Shown: positions 1-8,624 of the stretch, one piece after another
Layout of the letters: each line of letters starts with the position of its first letter
Numbering within the stretch: the first letter of the stretch is position 1
Source of the DNA: Actinernus sp. WN-2022
Lineage: Eukaryota; Cnidaria; Anthozoa; Actiniaria; Actinernidae
NCBI GenBank assembly: GCA_030867875.1
Contig: JAOWCC010000442.1
Coordinates: 1,054,001-1,118,000 of the forward strand
DNA length: 64,000 bases
Direction of reading: 5' to 3'
The notes under the pieces: model-generated
What the model was told of the DNA's origin: nothing
What the model saw: only the letters and a program-made list of their open reading frames with translations
The model's database searches: none
Made by a program: the position numbers and the translations under genes

Positions 1-422
1 ACCTTAACGTCCATTGTGCGTTAAGCGGGGCATTTCGAATATGTCGACGGCCAATTAACATACTGTGTCAGTTCGAACTATTAAATTCATTTCATATGTA
101 CTCTGTTTGATTTGAATGAAATAGGCGATGAACTGCACTACTTTTCTAGCTGTAATAATAGTAAGTTAGAAGAACTTAGAAATGTGTTTCTATAAAGGCT
201 AAAAACTGAGTGGGAGGTCTTTCATTGAAATTCAGACAAGAGCTGCTTTGTTATGCTTTGTTATGTAAATGTTGACCTTTCAAAACCGCATCAATTATTT
301 AAGTAAGTTTATTAAAAATGAAATAGGGTCAAATGTCAGTTATTTATAGGTCTAAAAAGATTTAAGTCTTGCTTCGTTGGGACACTTTCAACTGAAAAGA
401 AAACTACAGATTGCTTACCTTA
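1..422. other. AT-rich stretch, nothing recognised
   Basis: No open frame, palindrome or tandem repeat could be supported here. It ends at the 8-bp sequence aaattatc (423-430), which behaves as the target duplication of the MITE that follows. Confidence 0.4.
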
Positions 423-430
423 AAATTATC

Positions 431-900
431 CAACCTCGTTCCCAGGGGTCTTTACGCGCCTAATCAAAGATGGCGTCGAAAGTACCCCTGGTACAGGCTG
501 GTGGGATTCGGCCACTGATTGGCTAGACGTTTTGCGCGCGCTGATTGGAGAATTTCGAATAGCGCGTGCATTTTTGATTTGAAAAATGAACTGGTGATGT
601 CGTCTTTCACAATTCAAAATTCGTTGAAAACAGGTAGAAATTCATCAGAACTTAGCGTTTTTGCCTTTTTAATACTCACTTCGCAACTGTGTACAAGTAG
701 AATAATGTACGGTTGGCATTCATTGGGATCACACTTCAACTGCTAATCGTTCTCCATGATGATGAATCCAAGATGGCGGATGTGCTTCAAAATATGCCCA
801 TATATTGGGCATATTTTTGGGTCACATGACCAGCGTGTACCAGGGGTACTTTCGACGCCATCTTTGATTAGGCGTGTAAAGACCCCTGGGAACGAGGTTG
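431..900 (+). mobile_element. Foldback MITE, copy 1 (CAACCTCG...CGAGGTTG)
   Basis: A ~470-bp non-coding element begins CAACCTCGTTCCC and ends GGGAACGAGGTTG. The terminal inverted repeats also share the 'aaagatggcgtcgaaag' and 'ggggtactttcgac' segments. The sequence aaattatc occurs just outside both ends (423-430 and 902-909), as expected for an 8-bp target duplication. Segment 431-740 is matched in reverse complement by 2395-2716, and 741-900 by 910-1070, so an inverted copy follows directly. No coding capacity is evident; short open frames here are incidental. The superfamily is not certain. An 8-bp duplication would suit hAT, but the right end may include one extra C. Confidence 0.75.
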
Positions 901-1070
901 CAAATTATCCAACCTCGTTCCCAGGGGTCTTTACGTGTCTAATCAAAGATGGCGTCGAAAGTACCCCTGGTACAGGCTGGTCATGTGACCCAAAAATATG
1001 CCCAATAGATGGGCATATTTTGAAGCACATCCGCCATCTTGGATTCATCATCGCTGAAGAACGGTTAGCA

Positions 1071-2394
1071 TAAATTAGCATAAATCATGGCGGACGGTCA
1101 TGCTTTTGAAGCTCTTAGCCTAAACTCAAGTTCCTTCCCTTCAAAACTTCAAAGATCCCTATCTATGTCGGATATCAGTCAGTTAGACAAAAGTATATCT
1201 ACCAGAGGAATAGAATTTGTAGATCTTGAGAATTTGTCACAAAATTCGTCTTCAAATGTAGAAACTACCTCGATCTCTGAAGCAAATGTCATCAAGAAAG
1301 CACTCAACGGAAGGATGATCGATTCGCTTAGTTCATCTGACCTAAAGATGGAACTTGGGAAAAGGAAATCATCAAAATCTGGCAAGAAGTGTGTGCTAGT
1401 GGCGAGACTCAGATGCTGTATTCTTGAGAATCCAAATCATACCGATGGGCAACTTAACGGTGGTTCCCGCCAAACTTTAAATATTAATGGCAGCCGAAGC
1501 CAACCGCTAAGCGAAAATATCGAGCCAGATGTACACGAAGTTGCTGACAACAACGATGCTGGATATAATAATCAAAAACACCATTCGTGTCCAAGCCACA
1601 ACTACTTCAAGAAACTTAACGATCGCCTCGAACATGATATAGCTGAGCTAAAAGATTTGTTCGGACCAACACCTCACACTAACAACAACGACCGCCTGAA
1701 CGCGCAGAAATTGAATGAAGAAAATAGAATACTGAGGGACCAACTTAAATTATCAAAGGATAAATTACAGCATCTAACAGAAGAGAGAGATTCTCTGAAG
1801 CTCGTTGTCTCCATCATAAGTAAAGATCTGTATCAGAGCCATCAAGGCAACAAATCATTTGGAAACCGAGCAGCAGAAGCGAATAAAGACCCTCCAACCT
1901 CTCCTGAAATACCAGAAAACAAGCAAGGAAATAATGCTGGATCCAACAATAACAAATGGAAGCGTCAACAGAATCGAAGTGCACAGAAATCCAATGTATC
2001 CGGCGAATCTACTAAGCAAAAATCGCCACCGACAGTTGAGAATGAAGAGAGAAAATCGAAATTTGACGTCGTTATTGCAGGAGACTCTATTATCAAGTAC
2101 GTTAAAGGCTGGGAGCTGACTCCCTATCTATCTTTACTAGCAGAATTAATGCTCACACTTTTACATGATTCTATTTAGTAAAGGTTTTTTATAGTAATAA
2201 ATTAGAGTAGTTATTATTAATGTATAGTAGTTATTATTATTAGTCGCTAGTATTAATGTAGTTTCAGTATAACTTTTAAATTAATAGTTTAAATTTTTAT
2301 GAATTTGTAACCACACGCCCCTTGTGGAAACCAGCTTTTTATCTAATAGTTGACGGGGCAAGCGTGTATAAATAAAGTTTTACTTACTTACTTA
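1071..2394 (+). mobile_element. LINE-like insert with ORF1 and 3' tail only
   Basis: The insert is 1324 bp, delimited by comparison with the empty site in the neighbouring MITE copy. It has one ORF (1087-2178). The 3' region has a stem built on cacacgcccc and ggggcaagcgtg, an AATAAA, and a tail of ttac repeats. A 3' stem-loop followed by short tandem repeats is typical of CR1/L2-like non-LTR elements. No endonuclease or reverse transcriptase is present, so it is either internally deleted or a non-autonomous derivative moved in trans. A possible 5' duplication (ttagca twice at 1065-1080) is weak. Confidence 0.65.
1087..2178 (+). CDS. ORF1-like protein with SAP-like motif and truncated SGNH hydrolase start
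   Basis: A 363-residue frame starts MADGHAFEALS. Residues ~95-125 (DSLSSSDLKMEL, GKK, LVARL) fit a SAP-type DNA-binding helix pair. Residues ~205-245 (EENRILRDQLKLSKDKLQ, LTEERDSLK) form a predicted coiled coil. A basic, Asn/Ser-rich linker follows. Near the end, FDVVIAGDSIIKYVKGWEL matches the first block of SGNH (GDSL) esterases, including the catalytic-type Ser of GDS. After WEL the frame runs into short 3' sequence and stops, so the rest of the hydrolase, with its Asp/His block, is missing. Esterase-type ORF1 proteins are known in CR1/L2-like LINEs, where they bind RNA or membranes. Here the ORF is probably a deletion derivative. The intact 363-codon frame is notable amid decayed neighbours. 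The start was chosen as the first ATG after the insertion boundary. Confidence 0.6.
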   Translation: MADGHAFEALSLNSSSFPSKLQRSLSMSDISQLDKSISTRGIEFVDLENLSQNSSSNVETTSISEANVIKKALNGRMIDSLSSSDLKMELGKRKSSKSGKKCVLVARLRCCILENPNHTDGQLNGGSRQTLNINGSRSQPLSENIEPDVHEVADNNDAGYNNQKHHSCPSHNYFKKLNDRLEHDIAELKDLFGPTPHTNNNDRLNAQKLNEENRILRDQLKLSKDKLQHLTEERDSLKLVVSIISKDLYQSHQGNKSFGNRAAEANKDPPTSPEIPENKQGNNAGSNNNKWKRQQNRSAQKSNVSGESTKQKSPPTVENEERKSKFDVVIAGDSIIKYVKGWELTPYLSLLAELMLTLLHDSI

Positions 2395-2740
2395 GTTGAA
2401 GTGTGATCCCAATGAATTCCAACCGTACATTATTCTACTTGTACCCAGTTGCGAAGTGAGTATTAAAAAAGGCAAAAACGCTAAGTTCTGATGAATTTCT
2501 ATCTGTTTTCAACGAATTTTGAACGCGCAATGCGAAAGACGACATCACCAGTTCATTTTTCAAATCAAAAATGCACGCGCTATTCGAAATTCTCCAATCA
2601 GCGCGCGCAAAATGTCTAGCCAATCAGTGGCCGAATCCCACCAGCCTGTACCAGGGGTACTTTCGACGCCATCTTTGATTAGGCGCGTAAAGACCCCTAG
2701 CCTGGGAACGAGGTTGCAAATTATCCAGCTTGTTCGCAGC

Positions 2741-3094
2741 CACACCGCGGCAAAACGTTACGCGCATGCGTATTTGCTATTTCTTGTCGGCGCGCGGCCG
2801 CCCCCAGTTTCCCGCGAAACTGAAATGAAACAACAGGCACATACCCGTGATTTTAAAATTTCTGCGTAAAAGTATCCATTTGTGAACTGTTTGTCAAAAA
2901 ATAAGAAAACTACTTTAATAAAAGCTAAGCCTAAGACTTTAACAGGTTGAAGTTTTCTTAATTTGTAATTCACTGTGAGTTTACTAAGTTATAAAATTAT
3001 TTACTAAAAAAGTTGAAACCCTCGGTAATTTGTATTTGATTGCAGAGCCTTCGTTCTTTTGGCCAGCGGAGCATACCCGTTTTGCCGCGGTGTG
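2741..3094. mobile_element. MITE with 9-bp target duplication (CACACCGCGG ends)
   Basis: The 354-bp element starts CACACCGCGGCAAAACG and ends CGTTTTGCCGCGGTGTG. It is flanked by the direct repeat gttcgcagc (2732-2740 and 3095-3103). A 9-bp duplication with long inverted ends is typical of Mutator-like (MULE) elements. The interior is AT-rich and non-coding. Confidence 0.8.
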
Positions 3095-3103
3095 GTTCGC
3101 AGC

Positions 3104-3560
3104 CATTTTGAAGCGTGACGAACCTACTTCCCAGCTGTCTCTGCGCCCTTAATCCAAGATGGCGTCTTGGTTTGGGCCGAGGCCTCCAACTGTCAAAAGT
3201 CAAAAGACCCGACCCTGGGCTTCGATAGACGATCAAAATTTCCCACCACGGACAGACTTCCTATGTCAAATCCCCCGCCTATGCCCAGCCTCCCCCCCCC
3301 TGCGGCTTAACATTGATAGGTGCATAACTCGTACGCGTCCGCCATCTTGAAATCCGAGTCTGCAAGCAGAGTTGACCAGCAGTCTATTGCAACCTCGTCC
3401 CCAGGGTCTTCTCGGTCAGATCCAAGATGGCGGCTACTCTGAGAGAAGACCCAACCTCGTTCCCAGGGGTCTTTACGCGCCTAATCATTGATTAGGCGCG
3501 TAAAGACCCTGGGGAACGAGGTTGGACCCTGGTAAAGGCTGGATCACGTGATCAAATACT
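3104..3560. repeat. Remnants of 'aagatggcg' foldback MITEs
   Basis: Fragments related to the CAACCTCG family lie here. 'aagatggcg' occurs at 3158 and 3424 and its complement near 3340. The segment 3390-3560 looks like one MITE, with 'ccagggtcttctc' and 'gagagaagaccctgg' ends, interrupted by the hairpin at 3451-3525. Exact element limits could not be fixed. Confidence 0.5.
3451..3525. mobile_element. Minimal 75-bp hairpin made only of MITE ends
   Basis: The near-perfect palindrome runs from ccaacctcgttcccagg to its complement ending cgaggttgg, meeting at cctaatcattgattagg. It equals the terminal repeats of the 431-900 MITE with no interior. It sits inside another MITE and has 'gaccc' on both sides as a possible short duplication. 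Confidence 0.6.
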
Positions 3561-3694
3561 CCCAGATTTGAGGTATGCTGTGCGACAGAATCTGCTTCTA
3601 ACCACGAAAAGTAACCACCAACTGCGCATGCTCATATGAATGGCAGCGTCCTATATTCGTGCCTGCACGAAGTACATACCTACATGTACCCAAG

Positions 3695-3821
3695 ATGGCG
3701 GAGCACTTGATGCAGCTCAGCGAGGAGATAGCCTTCTTTGCAGCCGCTCTTACTCTTAGTGTCGGTCCCTTCACAGCGGCTGCAAAGGAGGCTAGGAGGT
3801 ATACTGATATTCCCACTACTT
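3695..3821 (+). pseudogene. Left-arm exon A of a mirrored unknown gene
   Basis: ATG at 3695 opens a 42-codon frame beginning MAEHLMQLSEEIAFFAAALT and ending near RRYTDIPTT. A GT donor follows at 3822 (GTACGT) or 3826. The same exon is present at 17654-17780 on the minus strand with a single residue change (Thr to Pro). The N-terminus combines an amphipathic start with an Ala-rich hydrophobic stretch. Exon B (3913-3964), with a strong acceptor, follows. I do not recognise the family. The ATG lies inside an 'aagatggcgg' motif, which may be a promoter-proximal element. It is called a pseudogene because only parts of the gene are present in the arm. Confidence 0.45.
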
Positions 3822-3912
3822 GTACGTGTACTTTATGGTTTTTAAAAAATAATATTTGTTAGTATTTTTACTAGAACATTTATCGAAGTTTAGATTATCA
3901 ATTTAATTTCAG

Positions 3913-3964
3913 CCAGGCTGTTCCAAACCAGGATTCCTCTGAGTCTGACGGCAGATCAGAAAAC
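3913..3964 (+). pseudogene. Left-arm exon B
   Basis: A 52-bp exon lies between a pyrimidine-rich acceptor (atttaatttcag) and a GTAAGA donor. In the frame starting at its second base it reads QAVPNQDSSESDGRSEN. The related forward copy at 17518-17577 has eight more bases and reads QAVPNQDSSESDAVTADQKT, so the left copy appears to carry a frame-changing 8-bp deletion. Confidence 0.4.
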
Positions 3965-4096
3965 GTAAGATATTTCTTCATAATAAAGCTGGAGGTTTAT
4001 AGTCAATTCCAGCAATTCCCATCCTCTCCCCGGGCCAATCCCTGGGTATTAATCTTTTTATCCTTCAAATTCCTTCAAATTCCCCACGGTGGGGAC

Positions 4097-4447
4097 ATAG
4101 GCAAACCACAATAATGAAGTGTAAGCTATAATAAAACGTATTTACATGTTGTTTGTGAAGTGAAAACGAGAATAAAACGTTTTACGTACTTTGTGTGATT
4201 TTGTCATTTTTTACCCTCCCTCCCCTCCCCCTACTTTTAAGACTGCTCAATTCAAATTATAACTATATCCGTTATAGTTATAATTTGAATTGAGCAGTCT
4301 TAAAAGTAGACGGGGAGGGGAGGGAGGGTAAAAAATGACAAAATCACACAAAGTACGTAAAACACGTTTTATTCTCGTTTTCACTTCACAAACAACATGG
4401 AAACACGTTTTATTATAGCTTACACTTCATTATTGTGGTTTGCCTAT
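4097..4447. mobile_element. 351-bp perfect-type palindrome MITE with 9-bp target duplication
   Basis: Almost the whole element is one palindrome (ends ATAGGCAAACCACAATAATG and complement, centre near 4272). It is flanked by ggtggggac at 4088-4096 and 4448-4456. The mirrored right arm (around 17311-17330) holds the same locus with a single ggtggggac and no insert, which is an unoccupied site. The structure and duplication length fit a MULE-type MITE. The long hairpin would form a cruciform or fold-back RNA. Confidence 0.85.
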
Positions 4448-4602
4448 GGTGGGGACAAGCAAGTTGTTCAAATGCCCCACACTCCACACTAGAGCCAAAG
4501 AAGTAAAGAAAATGCCCATCCTCGGGCACATCCATAATCCCATATGATCCCCATTATTGCTGGAATTGATTGCATTTGATATTTTTGAATCAGAACATTG
4601 CA

Positions 4603-4727
4603 AATGCCCCCCCCCCCCCCCAAAAAAAATGGGTCATTGGAACGAGTGCAAATCTATTATAAAATTAGCAATTTTGACTCTCATGACCAATTCCCCGCCC
4701 CCCCCCCCCCCCCCCCCCAAAAAAAAA
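4603..4727. repeat. Poly-C tracts
   Basis: Two C homopolymers with A-rich 3' flanks lie at ~4606-4621 and ~4694-4718. They correspond to G-rich runs in the right arm at ~16931-16970 and ~17055-17067. Lengths are likely unreliable in assembly. Confidence 0.7.
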
Positions 4728-4766
4728 CACTTTATTTTTGCTGTAAAATGTCCCACCATCGGGCTA

Positions 4767-4892
4767 GGTTGTTCGAAGCAAGGTTAACTTTAATCCTAGG
4801 TTAACGCTAAATCTGTAATATTATTGTAATCTGTACAGTTTAATCCTGTGTTAGCAATTTAACTCTGGGTTTAACCTTGCTTTGAACAACCA
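4767..4892. mobile_element. Palindromic MITE, GGTTGTTCGAAGCAAGG family, copy 1
   Basis: The ends are ggttgttcgaagcaaggtta and a near-complement ending ttgctttgaacaacc. Related copies lie at 22429-22560 and 40709-40975. The interior shows short taacc/ggtta inverted motifs. It is absent from the mirrored arm. Confidence 0.7.
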
Positions 4893-5509
4893 GGCCAGGA
4901 AAACAACAACAACAACAACTTTTTATTATCTATTCGTACAAAGATGTACATTGGACTAAATATTGCTAATAACAATCAAGTAAAAAATAGTTGTGATAAT
5001 ATCATACTAGCAACTTCAAGGACATTATACTTTGGCTATTGGCTGATTGTGTTAGATTGTATGCAAAACCAGTCATATATGAGCTTTGCTGCAATTCTTG
5101 AGATTCTACTTGGGGGATTTATGGTGAGTCATAAGAAATAAATTGTTATCTGTTATATGGTGTGCACTTACATGTAGATTCAACGGTTGCTCTAAAGAGC
5201 TCATAAATTATTTTCTTATGTCTGCATATGTTGAGCAGTTTGATATGAAGTGCAATTCATCTTCTACTTCCTTAAAACAAGTGAGGCAGATTCTGGTTTT
5301 ACATAAAGCCTGGCATATCTGCCTTTTCACTCGTGGATGCATGCATGTGCAGAACCAGTTATTGGGTTTAGGTGGATGCACGATAATTTATTCATTGTTT
5401 TTTTCTGTGGATCGACGACTCGCGAAATGACGTCTGATTTTCCAAAGATATATTGACAGACTTTTATGGTATGCATCCAAATTTGGTCATGCTGGAAAAG
5501 ATGTATTGA

Positions 5510-5768
5510 CGGTGCCTTCTAAAACCAGACACTTCAAACCTGGACAGACATGGTAGTGGGTCCCTATCATGCACCTAGTGGTGATGATGTAACGATGGTG
5601 ACATCGGTCACATGATTTTAAGTACATGCCTATATCTCCCTCATTTCCAATGCCAGACAGTTCAAACTTGGACAGGCATGGTATTGGGTTCCCACAAATC
5701 ACTTAGTGGCGACCACATAATGATGATGTCATCGGTCACGTGATTTTAAGTACATGCCCATATCTGCC
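5510..5768. repeat. Two diverged ~130-bp tandem copies
   Basis: The blocks near 5510-5640 and 5641-5768 share 'cagac..ttcaaac.tggacag', 'catggta.tgggt', 'gacatcggtcac', 'gtgattttaagtacatgcc' and 'atatct'. No coding function is seen. Confidence 0.6.
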
Positions 5769-5772
5769 CACT

Positions 5773-5961
5773 TTAGAATATCCATTCTAAAGTGTGAGCC
5801 CATTTCTCTACAAAGTTTATATAGTCAGCTTTGAGTGCAGTTTTGCTACATGTAAGCTCCTCTCTGGCTAATTTCAGGTTCCCACTAGTACTGAAGGTTA
5901 ATCCAAGAAATATAATGTATATTTTATTCATTTTCTTGCTGCCATAATTATTAAAATACAT
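5773..5961 (-). pseudogene. LINE reverse transcriptase fragment
   Basis: The minus-strand reading contains MYFNNYGSKKMNKIYI, then LGLTFSTSGNLKLAREEL and a KALKA-like stretch. The pattern 'YLG-x-T/F-S-x-x-G' followed by an Ala/Leu-rich helix is typical of the region after the catalytic palm in non-LTR reverse transcriptases. A short deletion seems to have removed residues before LGLTF. It is a 62-codon remnant with no active site. Confidence 0.5.
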
Positions 5962-6239
5962 TACCTTAGACTCACCAGGACAGGGGGGAGATGGGCATTA
6001 GACATAGACATTACACAATTAACGTATTTTAAGAGTCATTCGGCATTATAGTCATAGACAGTTAGATTTTTTGCTAGCCTGTCACTAGTCAGATATCAAG
6101 ACTGGTTTCCTCCTCCCAAATATATGTATCTATAATATTTATGGTATAAAATAATAGACTAAATAGGTAGAATTTTCTGTGTGTATCTGTGTGTGTTTTT
6201 TATTTCTCCGACCTAGTAATTTAATTCAGCCAATCATGT

Positions 6240-6372
6240 AAACTGGCTCCCTGGCATTTTTAGCTTTCTAGTTATTTCAGGGTGCCAGTACCCTTTAAAT
6301 ATTCCAATTTCTTTTTTTCTCTAAATACTATATGTAAGTAATAGGGTAAATAAAGTTGTTGTTGTTGTTGTT
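6240..6372 (+). mobile_element. LINE/SINE 3' end with GTT-repeat tail (plus)
   Basis: The sequence runs into 'gggtaaataaagttgttg' and further gtt units, as in a non-LTR 3' terminus. It faces away from the minus-strand element ending at 4903, so two oppositely oriented 3' tails bound ~1.5 kb. Confidence 0.45.
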
Positions 6373-6818
6373 CTTAAAATCCAGTGTAATGTCAAAGGTA
6401 ATTTATTTTCACATTTCTAATTGAGCATCCCCAGGGATGCAAATTACAACTACAATACCTTATTACAGTTTTCCAGCCAGTCAGAGTAAATCATTGCAGA
6501 ATTCCTGCACTAAGAAAATAGATGGCCCTTTGAAAAATGGCAAAAGCCAATATGTTTTTTTATTAAATTGCTCCCACTCACCTACATTGTACTACAAGGA
6601 GAACATTTTTCTTATGTGGAAATGATTCTTTGCAACTCAATATTTTCAAGTAAAAACATTATTTCTCGATATATTGAAGTTACATCTCAGCTTTTCTTTC
6701 CGAGGAAGTCTGCCACTATCCAGCTCGTTTAGCCTGCTTACAGGCTCTCAGGGTTTTTCGGAAATGTTAGTTTTCAGGTTGGGTTTGGGTTACCTGTGGG
6801 CCGAGCGAGGCCTTGAAG

Positions 6819-6881
6819 GCAGTGAAAGGATCATAAGACTGAACGCCCTTCTATGTGAAGAGGTCTTGATTACACCAACTG
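6819..6881 (+). pseudogene. Left-arm exon C
   Basis: The frame reads GLEGSERIIRLNALLCEEVL then ITPT and ends at a GTAAAT donor (6882). The mirror at 16158-16222 (minus) reads EGSERIIRVKALLCEEVLVT. Differences are conservative (Leu/Val, Asn/Lys, Ile/Val) plus one silent change. Exon D lies ~110 bp further on. No family was recognised. Confidence 0.4.
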
Positions 6882-6994
6882 GTAAATGTAACCATATTAT
6901 TAAACTAATAAATTATTGTAGCTCCTTTTGATCTATTTGCCTCAAATAAGAATCTGGGTTAAAGCCTAATATCTATAACTTTAATATTTGCAGG

Positions 6995-7048
6995 AAATTG
7001 ACGTCATTGATGCAGGATGATCATGACTTTGACATCACATCAAAGTGA
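6995..7048 (+). pseudogene. Left-arm exon D (C-terminal piece)
   Basis: After an acceptor (tttaatatttgcag) the frame KLTSLMQDDHDFDITSK ends in TGA. The mirror copy at 15992-16045 (minus) encodes the identical 17 residues although two third-codon positions differ. That is consistent with past coding constraint. The phase does not join cleanly to exon C, so an exon or a shift is missing. Confidence 0.4.
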
Positions 7049-7521
7049 AAAATATCCAAGGAAAAGATAGGTGATTGACATATCCAATTTATAAATCTGG
7101 TGAAAATGTTCTGCATGGTTCATTTATGCAAGCCATGTATTGTGCTGCTACAGTGTATGACAGAGTCATCGATTGAATGACTGTATAGATAATTAAAATG
7201 GAAATGTTGCTGCAGGTTCTTCTTTCTAATCGAACAGTCAAACATTATTTGTCACTTCACTCGGTTTTCCTTGTTCATTTCGGGGAATTTATCACTTAAC
7301 CCCTGACATATTCCCCGCCTTCTTTCCTAGTACTACTTACTAGTATTACTCCTAGTTCTACTTACTCTATATATATACAGAGAAGTAATTTAGAACAATA
7401 GTCATGAAAAAATGGCATGTGTACAGAGTGGAACTTGATCCTTCAGTCACTTGGTTACTAGTCCTGTGTCCTGGCAAACAATGCTTCCTAATCATTTATG
7501 TAAAGAGATAATTATTAACTG

Positions 7522-7662
7522 CTTATTAACTGAGTGCAAGGTCTGTATGGAAAAATATCAGACCAAGGTATTTTCTGTACAGACCGTAACGTTAGACGTG
7601 GTCTCTACAGAAAAGACCGAAGTCTGATATTACTCTGCACAGACCGAGCAAGCAAGGCTAAT
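7522..7662. mobile_element. Palindromic MITE, left-arm copy
   Basis: The inverted halves share 'cttattaactgagtgcaaggtctg' type ends and 'atatcagacc' / 'agtctgatat'. The same hairpin occurs at ~15095-15240 in the right arm, so it predates arm formation or was copied with it. Confidence 0.6.
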
Positions 7663-7789
7663 AAGTGGTTTGTTATATGACTCATTTACTTGTATTATTG
7701 ATGATGTTAGTCACTTCCGGTTACCAGTATTTCCATTTTCGGAATTAGGAGCACGCATGCGCACATGCACCTTTTTCATTTTAGTTATC

Positions 7790-8465
7790 CGAAATGAAAG
7801 AGAAGAATGAAACAAAAGATTGTCGACTTTGATGGCTGTTATTTTGTTAGTTCTGAAGTCAAGAATTAATACAGCTTCACTGAGGCTGTGTAGACACAGC
7901 CTCAGTCCATCTCTTCCATTCGAAGCGTATTGTGCTTCTTTCTCCCACAGAGCCTCGGGGGTTGTCTTTTCGTTTGCGTGGTATTCTGTAGTTGCTCCAG
8001 ACTAATTCACTGACTTCACCAACTCTTTGTCCTGACTTTCGTGTTGCTCTTTATTTTACTATATTTACTATATTTACTATATTTACTATAAAACTCACTC
8101 CGACAATGTTCGTCATCACTTATTCGTTCATGCCGAGAACTTATCTTTTGTTTTTGTATCTTTTAACAGTCGGTTTTATTTGCCATGCTTTTTTTTTGTG
8201 GAATAATGCTCGCTGTAGCTCATTTGAATTTTGTGCCGTCGAAAAGATGTGATTTTGATGAGAAAAAGTAGTGGTTCTAAATTTGACCTGCAAGGAATGC
8301 CACAGAGAGTATTAGTGGTAGTACAGTGAACACCATTCATATCAACAAATAAGTCTTGAACCATTCATGAGCACCTCCCGTATCCACTTTCCAATACAAA
8401 CGTACTATGATCTAAAGAGCACTACATTGGTACCTCTAAAATTGTAGCATTATTATTTCTTACTT
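7790..8465. other. Left-arm-specific insert with hairpin and short tandem repeat
   Basis: There is no counterpart in the right arm between ~14986 and 14992. It contains a 13-bp perfect stem around 7881-7907 (actgaggctgtgt / acacagcctcagt, 2-base loop) and a ~10-bp tandem (tatttactat) at ~8051-8092. No convincing gene was seen. Confidence 0.45.
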
Positions 8466-8624
8466 TTTAATCTCAGAACTCCCAAATGCAAAGTGGTCGG
8501 CCATTGAAGAATCGTTTGGAATGTCAAAGTTTGACATATGGGTTCGATTCCATAAGGTTCATAAAGGCCTACTGACTTTCCTTGGGGAGACAAGCTGCGC
8601 TTAATTCCCACAAGGCAATCCATG

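Larger units (their letters stand above)
910..2716 (-). mobile_element. Foldback MITE, copy 2, inverted and split by a LINE-like insert
   Basis: This is the same MITE as 431-900 in reverse orientation. Its two halves are 910-1070 and 2395-2716, separated by foreign sequence at 1071-2394. The sequence aaattatc flanks both ends (902-909 and 2718-2725). The site is uninterrupted in copy 1 (junction at 740/741), which proves that 1071-2394 is an insertion. The right end has a small extra 'agcct' duplication compared with copy 1. Confidence 0.75.
4903..5965 (-). mobile_element. 5'-truncated LINE (minus strand) with GTT-repeat tail
   Basis: On the minus strand the 3' end at ~4903 reads AATAAAAAG followed by gtt repeats. 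A reverse transcriptase fragment lies at 5773-5961. Between them is a diverged duplicated segment. It is part of the ~1.65-kb insertion (about 4740-6405) that the right arm lacks. Confidence 0.5.

Noticed and set aside
756..1073. 105-codon ORF across the MITE junction
   Set aside because: It reads through a palindrome of two inverted MITE halves, so its two ends are complements rather than protein sequence.
8541..8553. tRNA gene suggested by gggttcgattcc (B-box match)
   Set aside because: No A box at tRNA distance, no acceptor or anticodon stem could be folded; only the T-arm motif is present.
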